From: Tipula vernalis
Lineage: Eukaryota > Arthropoda > Insecta > Diptera > Tipulidae
NCBI GenBank assembly: GCA_958295665.1
Contig: OY282558.1
Span: 184,986,015 to 185,050,014 of the forward strand
Reading direction: 5' to 3'
DNA: 64,000 nucleotides
Below are positions 35,926 through 48,339 of the stretch, in pieces. Numbering within the stretch: position 1 is the stretch's first letter; each line of letters begins with the position of its first letter. Below the pieces are notes generated by a model. The model had not been told where the DNA came from. It did no database searches and saw only the letters and a program-made list of their open reading frames with translations. The translations under genes were made by a program, and so were the position numbers.

Positions 35926-37021
35926 ACGCTTATAATCATCGAGAGCGGAATACGAAAAAAATTAAAAAAACGCCTACTTTATTTTATTTTGTTGTGAAAA
36001 CATCTACTATACATAAAGCTGCAGCAGCAAGTATTTTTAATATTTTTATAGATCGCGTCAAACTGTCAAGAAAATACTACTTTTGCGAACGGTGCCATCT
36101 TTTAGAAAATATGACCTTCCAGATGATGCCACTAGTTGTCACTACTAATAAAATAGAAAGCAGTCTTGAAGCTAGATGTCACTACTACTGATAATTTTTC
36201 TTATGTCGAATTCTTTTCACCAAAAAAAAAAAAAAAAAAAAAAAAATTGATGTCCATCGAAAACGGTGTTCATTTCTCCAAAAAAACATCAATGTTTTTT
36301 TGATGTACAACAATTTTATGAAATGCATATTTAGCACTTTTAACAGAGACACTTTGTAATAAACGTAGTACGTATGCCCTAACAGAGATATCACCATATC
36401 TTTATTAGATACTAATTTGTTTTGCTCTGCACGATTGCATAAAACAAACAAGTTTATGTTAACTAGTATATGATGTGATAAACGAGGTAGTAAGTTGATG
36501 AAGTGTAGTAATCGAGGTACAGACTTGCATTCCAAGCAAAGTCCGCGCAATAACTTCATGCAAATATTTGTTTTTAGATGAAAAATATATGGATTAGGAA
36601 TAATCAGAGAAAATCGGGATCCGCCACAAAAAAAAAAAACATTTGTCAAATTCGAATAAATTTTTGGACATTGGAAATTTATAGAATCGCTCCGAACCTT
36701 TCGACCAACACTCCATCATCTTACCAACCAACCATTTGTCTCTATAAATTTGTTAGTCAATTTTTCGTTTAAATACTCGATACAATCGTATGCTTCCGAA
36801 ATAATAACTTACATGTAAAATATTATCAAACTAGAAAGCATTGGTTTGATGGAAACGACGCTTCAGAATATAACTCGCAGGGTAATTTTTACACTGGTTG
36901 CCGAAACAGAATATTGTTTTTCGTACAACGAAAAATGTTGTAATTTCTCAAAAAGTTAAAAAATAAGTCGATATAATCTAGAATCGAACTGGCTACCTTA
37001 TGCACTCTAGTCCACCGCGCC
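35926..37021. other. Unassigned; weak tRNA-like segment at 36974-37021 (-)
   Basis: Long A-run at 36220-36246. On the minus strand 37016-36980 carries TGGACTAGAGTG (A-box-like) and AGTTCGATTC (B-box-like) only 12 bases apart, too close for a tRNA. This could be the head of a SINE ending where the next LINE starts. No protein gene is supported. Confidence 0.25.
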
Positions 37022-37028
37022 CCGAAAC

Positions 37029-37823
37029 TTGTTGGCGGACTTCGTTCTGGATTCCGATCTCATGATTCTGAACGATGGAAGGCCAACGAGAATAGCGTAT
37101 GTGGGGGCGACAGCCAGTGCTATAGACATAACTTTAGAGTCTAGCGATATTGAGAAAATGGTCTTGCTGAATAGTGAGAAATGGGTTGAACGTATGAATG
37201 AGATGCTCATAACAAATGAAATAAATGACGCAAACCAACTTGAGTATTAAAAAGAGTGAAATGTGTGAACGGTTGGTGGAATATTGAGATTCAGTATTGG
37301 CATGAAAGGAAACGGATAGCTTTGCGTGAATTTAACAGGTGAATTTGTCGTGATTGTAGACGAAATTATGAATCGGTAAATGAAAAATTGAAAAAGGCTA
37401 TCCGTAGCGCAAAAAGGAGAAGCTGGCGGAACTATGTGTCAAAAATGATACACATAACCACAACTAAAGATTTATGGAATAAATTCAAAAGAGTGAGAGG
37501 TAAAATTAGGAACGAAAGGAATGCTGTAATGGATGACCGCGAAAAAAGCAATCAATTCTTACAAATGGTGACGGGTGTTAAGAATAGTTTAGATAGTAAA
37601 GATTGGATGTTACCTGAAAATGTTGGTGAAAATTTGAATGAAATATGTGTACAATTTGAATGGAATGAGCTCCTGAGGGTTTTAGAAATGGCAAAATCTA
37701 CAACCCCAGGAATAAATAGAGTGAGGTATAAAATGATTGGGCTGTTCAGCGTTGAAGCAAAGGAAATCTTGTTTTGAATTCTCAATAGGGTATGGATCAG
37801 TGTTCAGATACCGGAAAGGTGGA
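37029..37823 (+). pseudogene. LINE ORF2 relic, 5' half (endonuclease end, linker)
   Basis: Carries LADFVLDSDLMILNDGRPTR and ATASAIDITLES (end of the endonuclease), then the linker AIRSAKRRSWRNYVSKM and KSTTPGINRVRYKMIG, which precedes the RT fingers, and ends in VWISVQIPERW at the insertion point. Frames change near 37250 and 37777. Confidence 0.75.
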
Positions 37824-37991
37824 GTAGATCAGAGGCCAGAGCAGAGCAGATCAGATCAGATCATCAGACGAGACAGGAAGTGTTTAAAGTGTTTTTTTCA
37901 AAACAAAATAAAAATTTTATTAAACTGTTGTTATATTAAAAAACGGTACATAAAAATTTCAAAAAAAAATAATAGTAATTTATGAGAGAGG

Positions 37992-39273
37992 ATGACTCTG
38001 GAGGAGTTTGAGCGGGCAGTGCGAACGCACTGTCAGCAACAAAATGTGTTATTTGACGATATGATGAATCAGTTAATATCCAAATATCAGGAAGAAGACA
38101 CCAGTTCAGTTGATGATGGAAATACTTCAATGATATCTACATCAACAAAAAGATCGATATCCTCCCATCAGAGCGGAGGAGTAACTAACAAAAGACAAAA
38201 AATTGCTCCCACGTAGCAGATACCTATACCTATACGAAATACATTCACTGTCTTATCGGAATTAGAGGAAAAAGAACAACGAGAACAGGTGAAAAATCGC
38301 AACATTGCAAGTAGCCAGCGCCTATCGAAGGAAACGGTTAGAAAAATGAAAGTGCCACCAATAATTGTGCCCAATCTCGACACAAAAAAATTAAGTAGTT
38401 TGTTGGAAAAGGACCCAAGTGTTAGATATACGGTGAAAATAACGAAAAGAAACAAGAAAATAGTGACCTGTGATAACGTGGATACCCACAAAAAAATGTT
38501 CGAATTTCTAAAAGAAAACAATGTCGCAGCTCATACATACACAAGAGACGACGAAGAAACAACAAATATAGTGATGAGAGGAGTGCAACACACCTTCTCT
38601 GATACCGAGATAGAAGAAGAAATTAAAGAAAGTTACGGCATAACAGCAGTGATAAAAAATATGGTTAATAAAAATGGGATAAAAATGAATTGCCATATAG
38701 TGACAGTAAATAATAAAGAACATGTTAAAGTGCTACGTAACATAAAGTACATGTGTTATCACAAAATCTCATGGGAGGCGCTACGGAAAACATCCGTAGT
38801 TCAGTGCAAGAGATGTAAAAGAATTGGGGTGTTGTCAAAGAACCGATCAAGAAACAGAACCTTTCTGTGTAAATTGCCAAAAACTCGGACATCCAGCCAA
38901 TTTTAGAGGCTGTGATGAATTCTTAAAAATTAAAAGCAAAATGGAAGCTACTCGTAAGGAAAAAGATGAGGAGCGAACTAAAAAACACAAACAGAACCTA
39001 TTTGCAATAAAATCGGCACAACGTGGAGTATCCCAAAGCATAAAATTTGCCGACCTGTTCCGTACTAACACATCAAGAACTTCCGGAGAACCAGAGCAGC
39101 AAAGCAGAGCAGAAGTACCACTGGAAACAGAAAAGGTGAATAATTATAATACTAATATAGATAATAATTACAATAATATTAATTTTACCAAATTTATAAA
39201 TAACGAGAGTCATGAGCTATTCGGGTGTAATTTAGGAATTTTGATTAAGAAAGTTAACAATTTTTTGCCATAA
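37992..39273 (+). pseudogene. Nested LINE ORF1 (Gag-like)
   Basis: Starts MTLEEFERAVRTHCQQQN. After a stop at about 38216 the frame continues with KVPPIIVPNLDTKKLSSLLE, then the RNA-binding part, CKRCKRIGV (broken knuckle 1) and, in another frame, CVNCQKLGHPANFRGC (knuckle 2). The PPI-VPN block and knuckle spacing are jockey-like. The C-terminal tail is Asn-rich. Confidence 0.78.
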
Positions 39274-39344
39274 TACAGAAAATTACAAACATTGGAAAAC
39301 AGACAGGCAGCATATATTTAATTCGTTTTTTCATTATGTCAGGG

Positions 39345-42075
39345 TTAAACATACTAAAAATTTATATGTTAAATTGCTGCTCTATTGCAAATCATGTCAA
39401 TAGAGCTCAACTCTTTCATCTAGTGAAGTAAAAACAACCAGATCTTTTCCTACTACAGGAAACAAACCTTCAAGATAGGCACAAATTCGTAGTAGATAAC
39501 TACAAAATATTCAGACACAATAAAACGGATAGATCAAAAGGAACTGCAATTTTAGTAAAGGATAACTTTAAAACAGACCGGCTTATAAATTACATTAACT
39601 ACTCAGCAATAACTATCACAAGATCAAACCTCGAAAAAATTCTAATCGTTTCCATCTATATCCCGAATGGTACTAATTTTACAAACCTAAACCATGACCT
39701 AGACATACTGAACAATCAAAGCGACAATTTTGTAATGACAATAATAGGAGGAGACTTTAATGCACGCAACACAGCATGGGATAGAGTAGACAATATAACA
39801 GGTAACGCTCTCCAAAATTGGCTCGCTTCCTCAATCCACCACTTTGTACAAATCGTTCCAAAAAAAGCAACATTTCCCCGATCAGGACCAGTCATAGACT
39901 TCTACCTAGTTACAAACAACATGGTCACTAGTTACGCAAGAAAAGATAATTTTGTGTGTAAATCAATTCCATCATTCTCAGACCACTCAGAAACAGACCA
40001 AGAACTTAAAAAGGTACGAATACCGAACGATAGAAACCTATCAGAAGCCGAGATTGACAAATATATTAGGATACTGACAATGTCAGTGCAAAATTCAATC
40101 AGTATGCTGATTCCCAAAGTAAAACAGAAAAACCACACGTACAATAACCTCCCACCTTTACTCCAAAAATTGCTAGAATACCGTAGGAAACTAAAAAAAA
40201 TATTATGTAGAATATATAACAGATTACACTAAATAACCAAGATCCTAGTTACCTCTCAATTAAATCACAGGTAAGCTGCCTCACATACATTATTAAACAC
40301 CATATCTCAAAACATCTAAAAGAAAAATTCATAAAGAAACTATCTGGAATCAAACCTGGAAACTCCATGTTCCATAAGAAATTAATAGACTAACAGGAAG
40401 GAAAAGGTTCATTGTACCGGAACAACTCGAAAGAGGTGGTCAAATAACATATGATATGAACGAAATAACTAACGAGTTCGCAAACTATTACAAATCGCTA
40501 TATACAGAACAAGTTCCTAATATTAACTCAACCTTAACCCAAACAGTTTGCCAAGAGGTCAATAACTTTTTTAACTCCTCCGCTGATCCCCTAACCACGT
40601 TTTCGAGTGCAAAACCAGCCATAAAACCAATAGAAGAGAGCTTTACCAATCCATTAAAACTTAAATACTTAGTTACACACACAAAAAAATCATCAGGACC
40701 CGATAAAATTTCAAACTTTATCATTAAAAAGCTCCCAATAACTTACTTTAATATTCTCTCAATTTTAATAAACAACTGTCTAAATTTATCCTACTTCCCT
40801 TTAGATTGGAAAAAATCTCACATAATCCCTATCCCAAAAGTGAAAAACTCAAAAAGAGCAGAAGACAGTAGAGCTATATGCCTCAACTCAAACCAAGATA
40901 AACTTCTCGAGAAAATTATATGGATATCACTCAGGACCTTAGTATACCCAGAAGAAGGTCCATCCAAAATTCCTCAATTTCAATTTGGTTTCAAACAGGG
41001 ACATTCAAATACGGATGCCCTTACACTTCTCCACTACAATTTAACCTCCAACCTGAGTCGTAAACAAGTCACAGCCGCTTGCCTATTAGATATACAAAAG
41101 GCCTTTGATTCCGTCTGGCTCAAAGGATTAGTCTTTAAACTTATCAAACACAATCTTCCGCATAATTGGATTAGAATTATTCACAATTTCCTATATCAAA
41201 GACAGTTTTACGTAGAAATTAATTCCACTAAATCACTAATCCATAATTCAAGCCGAGGAGTACCCCAAGGGTCAATATTGGGGCCCATACTATACAACCT
41301 CTATATAGCAGACCAGCCTACAAGTAGAGATACGGAAATAATCCTTTACGCAGATGACACTAATCGCAACCAAAAAGGTACAGATTCCCAAAGAAAAACT
41401 GGAAAACTACTATAAAGACTGGGGCATTTCAATTAATGAGACGAAATCAAAACTCATAATCTTTAGACCACCTTATGGCAGATGCATCAAAACTGCAGTG
41501 TCAAAAAGTAGAAAAGCAAAGCTTCTGATTAACGGAAAACAAATTGAAACAACAGACTCGGTGAAATACTTAGGAGTACACTTTACAAACAAGCTCAACT
41601 TTAGCCTACACTGTCAAAAAACTATTGAAAAAGCTAGAGCAGCCTATATGCGATGCTAAGGCCAATTAACACTAAACTAGATCTACCTCAACGAACAAAA
41701 GACTAGTACTACTCTAATTAGACCCATATTAACCTACGGTTTCACGTCATGGTTTACAATATCACCCACCAGCTACAAAAAACTCGGAATTTTCGAAAGA
41801 AATTAGAAAATATAATCAGTATGAAGATAGGTATCGCTACTACAGTAACACAGAACTGTATGCAAGCACTAAAATCATGGAACTTAGCCGTTTTCTGGAA
41901 AATCTTATCAAAGAATCAATACAGAGAATAAGTGGGCACACGAACCAGCTCATGACTCAAGTAAAGTCAAATGGTTATGAGGATCATCATAACAGATATG
42001 TTAATTTAAGAGAAGTGAGCAACATCAACTTTAGTAATTTCATAAAATGTAAATCTAATGTACACAGGGGGTAAA
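39345..42075 (+). pseudogene. Nested LINE ORF2 (endonuclease and RT)
   Basis: The endonuclease is badly decayed from 39345 to 39720, then readable as GGDFNARNTAWDR, GPVIDFYLV and SFSDHSE. RT: RAICLNSNQDKLLEKII, FQFGFKQGHSNTDAL, LLDIQKAFDSVWLKGL, RGVPQGSILGPILYNLY and LYADDT (about 41347). It is followed in another frame by NETKSKLIIFRPP and TDSVKYLGVHFTNKLNF. Many stops follow 41659. No RNase H. Confidence 0.82.
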
Positions 42076-42199
42076 AAGTGCAATCCCTCATGTAAAGTTT
42101 AATATTTAAGTTAAGATATATTAGAATAAAGACTTGCAGACGCCAAGCTTTCAATTAGGTAAGAATAACAATGTAAATAAATAAATAAATAAAAATAAG

Positions 42200-42848
42200 A
42201 CAAATCCAGTTCAGGGCAAATATATGTAATAGAGTAGGGCTCGTAGTAATAAAGTAAAAGACAAAAAAAAAATGGAGGTGTGGCCAACACACGACTTTCT
42301 TTTACGAACAGAGAATTTTGAACTGAGAACCGACAAAATTTTATTTTTTTCCTAATTTTTTTTTTAATTTTTTTTTTTTAATTTTAAAATTTTTCGATTT
42401 TTTTTTTTTAATTTTTTTTTTATTTAGATTTGTTTTTAATTTTTGGTTACATTTTGTGTTTAGTAGTTTTTTGTAAACCTTATACTTTTTAAGATATTTG
42501 CAAAATAAATTTTCTGGACCAAAGAAGTGGCCACTTCCGGTTGGCCGATTTGGAGTAAAATTCACTAGGACCTCCCAATTTATCAAAAAAGCTTAAATCT
42601 GAAGTTTCAGTTCGATTGGTTAAACCATCTGGGCTGTAGAAAGGACACAGACAGACTGACAGACTGACAGACAGACAGACACCATTTCGAAACCCACTTT
42701 TTCGGACTCAGGGGACCTCAAAACAAATAAATCTCTAAAAATCTCAAGGTCCAAAATTTTCATGATTACTATACTTTATTTTACTAGAGTAAAAGAAAGT
42801 AATATATAACAATGTATAAAAAGTCGTCTAATAAAAACTAAACTAAAC
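42200..42848. repeat. Unidentified repeat block with (ACTGACAG)n
   Basis: After a (TAAA)n stretch at 42175-42195 comes a block with ggaggtgtggcc, long T-runs (42355-42420), a gacagactgacagac microsatellite (42645-42682) and actagagtaaaagaaagtaa near the end. It contains no gene. It looks like a separate repeat family sitting in the LINE tail. Confidence 0.4.
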
Positions 42849-44148
42849 TACCGGAAAGATGGAAGGATTGCAGAGTGGTTCCAATTCCCAAAAGTATATA
42901 TTGAATTAAAATGGTTTTTATTAAAATGGTGAATGGGATATTGAAAGGCCGGTTTGAAAAGTTTATGAATGAAAATAGTTTATTGCCAGAGACCACTTTT
43001 GATTTCCGATGTAACCACTCTGCAAACGAATGTGTGGAAAAATTTGTGGGAAGTACGAAAGGAAAAGAAGTTCCTTGTGGTGGTATTTCTGGATATTGAA
43101 AGAGCGTATGATTATGCGGTTCCAGTGAAACTATATCAGGTTATTTTGAATCTGGGATTGCTTGAGGAAATTTGTAAATGGGTGTATGAATTTATGAGTC
43201 AGCTAAAGTTTGTTTACTGTGGAAGGGGTTACAGATTGGAAGGTGCGGTGAACATTGAGCTCTCTCAAGGGATCAAAATTTCTCCGACTCTCTTTAATCT
43301 GTATATACGAGCTCGATACATAGGTATAATTCTCCCGACAAAGTTATCTTGCAATTTGCAGATGATTTTGTACTAATCGGCAAGGGCAAAATTATCGGCG
43401 AGTCTGCAATGTCTGAACGATTTAAATCTGTGTGTGAATTCGAAAAAATGTAATAGTATGGCATTTAGAACGAAACAAAGAATTGATGTGTGAATCTATG
43501 ATGAGACAAATGAGTATTCAAGATTGACTATAGCTATTTGGGAATCTGGATCAACAATCCATTGAGTTTTAAAGTGCACATGGAAAAATTAACCGATAAT
43601 TGTAAGAGCAGATTAAATGTGATCAAATGGGTGGGTAAACCGAAATGGTCGGCTCAACCTAGCGTGATTTCCAAAATTGCTTATTAGGTGAGTGTATATG
43701 GTAACGGATTTAAGGTCGGGTTTGAAAAGTTAATGAAAGTAGAGAATGCATGTGCTAGAGTGGTATTGGAGGCGATTAGTTTTACCCCAATACATACTCT
43801 ATGGTCTGAATTGGGTGATTCACCTCTTAATTATAAGAGGGAATGGATCACCGTGCGAGAGACTGTGCGAATGTTGGCCAAAGATAATGTGTTAGACAAT
43901 GAGATAAAAGTAAGATTGGAAGGAGGAACGGATTACCAAAAAACGCAACGGTCGAAAATAATTGCGGAAAATATGAATATATTTTCCAAAATTAGACAAG
44001 TGGGTCCAAAAGTTCCTCCCGAAAATCTCGCTGTGTGCCTCGGTTTTCGGTTAAGAGAGAATTTTGAAGGATACAAATTAATTATTTTGCACATGTGGAA
44101 GTATATACAGATGCTAGTGTTAATGAGGATCGAGTGGGTGTAGGAAAA
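42849..44148 (+). pseudogene. LINE ORF2 relic, 3' half (RT to RNase H start)
   Basis: RT resumes with PERWKDCRVVPIPKS, then FEKFMNENSLLPETTFDFRC, FLDIERAYDYAVPVKLYQVI and LSQGIKISPTLFNLYI. The YADD region is out of frame at about 43350. The thumb and connection follow (NACARVVLEAISFTPIHTLW, DSPLNYKREWITVRE) and the start of RNase H. The copy ends at about 44148 without a tail, so its 3' end was lost. Confidence 0.75.
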
Positions 44149-44884
44149 AGCTTGCCAAGCGATTGGTTGTCTTTTATTTTTTCTCTCGCGGTAAAATTTT
44201 CGTTTTGAAATTTGAAATTATGATTTAATTTAAATATACGATTCGTATATTTTTATAAATGTTACATATTAACTGTTAGTATTTGGTGTTTTTATTGTGT
44301 TCAATCATTAACAATTGCACCGATATAATTTCGCTGCATACTTAGAGGGAACCGGAATAATTCTGGGATTTCTTGTGAAAGTTCCGGCAGTATATGTAAA
44401 TATTGTTTAAATAGAACAAGGCGGTAAAGAAGAAGATATATCAATTAGAATCGAAACTGTTTCTTTATGACTCTAATTTTAACAAAATTGAAACACTTTT
44501 GGATAAAGATATTCTACGCTCAATTCAAAATATTGTTGTCATTACTCTTCTTCTACCAAATTTTGAGCTCAAGAATGAAAAGGTCAGCAGTTTTGTTTCG
44601 TGTTCTTGGCGTCAAAGTTAATGATGGTGTTATTCAGTCGTCCAAGAAAAAAGAAAAAATATTGACAGACGTCTGAACTATACTGTGTAAAATTTGACTC
44701 AAACATTAATCTCATAAATAAATCTCAAATATCTGTAGTGCAAAGAAGTGCACAACAGCAAAATGTACAATAGCAAACGTGTAAGCCAAAAGTGAAAAGT
44801 CAAATAAATTATAAATTATAAATAAATAATTTAACATTATAAAACAAAATTATCACTCGAAGCAAAATTAACTCAAAGTAACTA
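44149..44884. other. Unassigned stretch
   Basis: A plus-strand open frame at 44467-44676 has no recognisable domain. Otherwise AT-rich. No supported gene. Confidence 0.3.
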
Positions 44885-45841
44885 CACAGTTAAAAAAATT
44901 AACCATATTTGATGCAAATAGTATCGCATATGACTCCCAATCAATTGTGCATCGTTTTTCGATACGACCTTTGCATCAAAAATAATAAAGTTTAAGATGC
45001 ATCAAAAACCGATGCTACCAGTATTTAAATTAAAAATGATGCATCATGTATCAGAATTAAATGTAACTTCCTTTACTGCTTTTTTGATGTAAAAGGCGTT
45101 GAAAAGCAACACAACAAACATCTAATTTAATAGTAACGCATCTTACATCGAATTTTTTAGATGATTGCATCGATCCAATTCGATACCACTCTTATCAAAA
45201 TTAAACAGTAGTTGTTTCTGATTTGTATACAATGCAACTTACATCAACAGTAATATTTTCTTGCACTAATTATTTAAAATTAAATGTGATGCAAATTGAA
45301 TCATAATTTAACAAATAAGTTACCCGTAATTTATATATGTATGATGCTAATAGTATCGAAAAATATATATTTATTCATGTGTTGAATAAACATTTTTGAA
45401 GAAATAGTAAATTCACTACCATCCATTACTAATTTTTTTTTTGATGTTTTTCCTAAAATATTTTTATATTTATATACAAAATAAATTCACGCAATTTCTT
45501 ATAATTCAATTTTATTTTTCTTAGGTAATTCAAGTACATATTTATTTTTTTTAACAAATCTTATAATTATTTAGTTATATTGATATGGTATGTTAATTTA
45601 CAAATGTTGCACTTTATAGCCTAATATATAAAAATAGTTATTCTGACTACAAAAATGTTGTTCATATGATTTCTTAAATTGTAATGATTTATAATTAATA
45701 CAAATGGGATCAATGTTTTTGCCTATCAGCTGATAACCGCAGTAGAATTTATCGTATATTCCGATAAATTCAGTTACCAAAAAAAAAATGTTGCTCTTAC
45801 TTTCTAAAATATTTTTGATCTGATATAAACGAATTATATCA

Positions 45842-46129
45842 TTATAGTTGGGATTTTATTTTAGTATAAAATTTTTTTTTGTAATGAAATTCGTTTTCGT
45901 AATATGACAAGCTGTATAAAGGTTTGGGTAAAACTTCGAGGCATTCATAAGTGAGGTTGAAGAAAAATCTCTTTCCTTTTTTTGATATTGATTCAAAGTT
46001 AGATTTGGACCAAACACTATACATCATCTGTTGGTGGCGTTTTGTAAATGTCTGAGAAACATTAATAAAATTTTGGGTTAAGTTGAGTTTAAAATATCTA
46101 GGCTTGCTTTCGTATCTCATTGTCCACAT
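45842..46129 (-). pseudogene. Transposase-like C-terminal relic (WTMRYESKxRYFK)
   Basis: Reads MWTMRYESKPRYFKLNL and NVSQTFTKRHQQMMYSVW. This matches the C-terminal landmark (W-MR-E-KH-YFK ... KTLA-KHQ) of the same family as the GDNLALN relic at 2559-3290. The usual KH is KP here. The rest of that protein is absent, so only the last segment survives. It lies downstream of, and on the same strand as, the multi-exon relic. Confidence 0.6.
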
Positions 46130-46434
46130 ATGAATGATTTAAGATGCAGTATTATTTTGCTAATGTCTTGAAAGGCGCAATTGCAAATATAACAATAAAA
46201 CATTTCGTTTATATTTAAATAATACCTTAAATTAAAAAAAAAAATAACTAAACAATAAAATAATAAACAAAAATCAAATTTATAATGGTAGTTCAAAAAT
46301 CTTATATAATATGTCTTTTTACTTAAAAAACTTTACTTATGTAACTGAAAATAACTGATTTGACTGCGTTGCTAATTTCTGATCCAACTTACTGGCCATT
46401 TCCCGTATTCTGCTGGTAAGCTTTTCTCCTCTAG

Positions 46435-48339
46435 TCCGTAAAAGTAGTGAGATATAAATGTCCAAAATGTTTTAAATTGGCTTCAAAATGCTGATCAAAT
46501 ACATAATGGGACTTAAACAATACATTCATGCATTCTATGAATGAAGTATCAGGAGGCAAAATAATTAGTTCGTTTTCGATACATAGGTAAAATGTAGAAA
46601 TTGCAAGTTTATTATGGCCTTCAGCTATTATATAAGGTTGTATTGATCCAGCTTCCAGTAACTCATCTTTTGTTAAGTTAGGCTATAAAATAAAAAGATA
46701 CGGTTTCATAAATATTAAGAATAATTAAAAACCACGACAAATGAGAATGAGAAATTAATTGATTTTTTATTTCGCCTATTCCAAATGAAAATGCAACCGG
46801 CTGACGAAATAAAAAATTAAGTCATTACCCATTATCATTTGTCTTTGAACCGGAATTGCGGTTCTAGTATTTTACTAAACCGATTTCTGGACTGAAATCT
46901 GTCTTGTAAACATTAAAGTATAGTATAAACTGAAAGTATTTTTAAATTTACCTGTTTAAATGTTATTATTTTATTAACTGAAGTCGTGAATGATTCTCTC
47001 TGCAAATTCGCCGATGCTTTTCCAGATACCACTTAAGGCAGTACGTTAAGGAGTAAAAAAAATGTTTTCATGGAGGGTAACAAATCTGAAAACAGAAAAA
47101 TTATTGTATTTTTTATAGGCAAAACTGTCTTAGTGTCTATACTAACCGGCTAATTCGGGTAATCCTCTAAATTTAATTCCCTTGGTTTCCTGGAATATAT
47201 CAGCAATTAATGGCGAACAAATGTTCCATTTACTAACGAGGTTTGAGTTCTTGGGATGTCAGAGGTCAAAATCATATAGAATCTATAATAGATAACAAAT
47301 ATTTACTATAAATTGAACAAACCAAATTATAAACTTATTTCTTACCAAGTCAGAAGACGTAAAAAAAAACGGAAACTGTTGAGAGTATTTTTCGGTTCGC
47401 TCAAATCCAATTTTAAAAAGATTTATTCTTTCGTTTAATGTTTCCTTCAATTTTTGTTTAATAAATTCTTTTTGGGTAATAGTATTTAAATTTTTCAAGA
47501 TTAGAAAATTTTCATTTTGCTCAAGTTCAGCAGTACTACCTAGTAGGCAAATTTTGTTCCTCGTGCGTATTCCTTTTTCTGCTTGACTTTCCGGATCCTT
47601 TTTCAACTGAATAAAGCTTCTGCCGTACTCTGTTAAGGCGTGAAATTAAAAAGCCCCTGTTGCTTTTACGATCGTAAAGTGCATCCTGTAATTAGGCAAA
47701 CAATATTATGATTAATTTAAAGGATAGAATGATATGTTATCTGCTCACTATTCCGCCAGTTTGCACATTGCTGGTTTTTAGTTGTGGAAAAAGTTTTACA
47801 GCCGACAATGCTAACGCGTTTAGCTGATTCGAATCAGGATGATGTGAATGTTTTTTTGTTAAAAAATCGACACACAATCCCTAACTACTGCTCGTCTTTC
47901 CATGTCCGATAGAGGTTTGCTCCTTTCGTTTTCTTTGTACTTTTTACATAGTAAAAAAGCATTTTTATTTTTAATTATGTAGTCTTCCAAGTCCTTAAAT
48001 AAATTTTGTTTAAACTTAATATTTTTATCTACTTAATTAATTTTAAATTACTTGTGCACTTATGAACATATCATGTCCCATCCGGCAGTTCTGGCGACCC
48101 AGTGTCTGTGTTTCATTTTGTTCTAATAAGAAAATTGGTATTAATGTTTCGTTAATTTTTATGTGACTGTTTTAAAAAATAATCTCACCATATTTGTCCT
48201 TTTTCATAACAATTTTTAAATAAAATTCTGGATGGTTTTTAAAACGTTCAAAAATATCCATGAATTGTTCTTCAAAAATCCGTACGTCCTGTGAGTCTGT
48301 GAAGTAATCTATATCCAGACAGGAAATGTTGGCGTACAT
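46435..48339 (-). pseudogene. Multi-exon relic of an uncharacterised (SAMD3-like) protein family
   Basis: At least six exon-like blocks with GT-AG borders. Block 1 (48339-48189) reads MYANISCLDIDYFTDSQDV, block 2 (48122-48052) TLGRQNCRMGHDMFISAQ, block 3 (47993-47749) ends SAVKLFPQLKTSNVQTGG, and block 4 (47685-47346) has RGFLISRLNRVRQKL. Later blocks hold KWNICSPLIADIF, DLLPSMKTFFLLLNVLP and finally FKSHYVFDQHFEANLKHF (about 46530). The order (RLxxxR-KL, then LLP-FLLP, then FKSHYVF) fits a large, repeated, unnamed animal family, some of whose members are called SAMD3-like. Frameshifts in blocks 3 and 4 and stops in blocks 5 and 6 make it a pseudogene. Confidence 0.55.

Larger units (their letters stand above)
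37824..42848 (+). mobile_element. Nested jockey-type LINE with 15-bp target duplication
   Basis: TACCGGAAAGGTGGA at 37809-37823 and TACCGGAAAGATGGA at 42849-42863 are the target duplications (one mismatch). Removing the insert rejoins the RT of the outer LINE at PERW. The insert holds ORF1, endonuclease and RT relics. Bases 42200-42848 may be a further inserted repeat or an unusual 3' UTR. Confidence 0.88.
37022..44148 (+). mobile_element. LINE fragment (host of nested LINE), split at 37823/42849
   Basis: 5'-truncated LINE that starts inside the endonuclease and is broken off at the start of RNase H. The two halves (37022-37823 and 42849-44148) join at a repeated 15-mer once the nested LINE is removed. 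The RNase H beginning (VYTDASVNEDRVGVG at about 44105) shows it is not jockey-type. Confidence 0.82.

Noticed and set aside
35898..36191. 97-codon open frame
   Set aside because: Starts in the end of an inverted-repeat element, Lys/Thr-rich, no recognisable domain.
37809..37823. Treating 37-44 kb as one LINE
   Set aside because: There are two endonuclease and two RT sets, and the repeated 15-mer shows one LINE inside another.
44467..44676. 70-codon plus-strand frame as a gene
   Set aside because: No motif, no splice context, and it lies between two transposon remnants.
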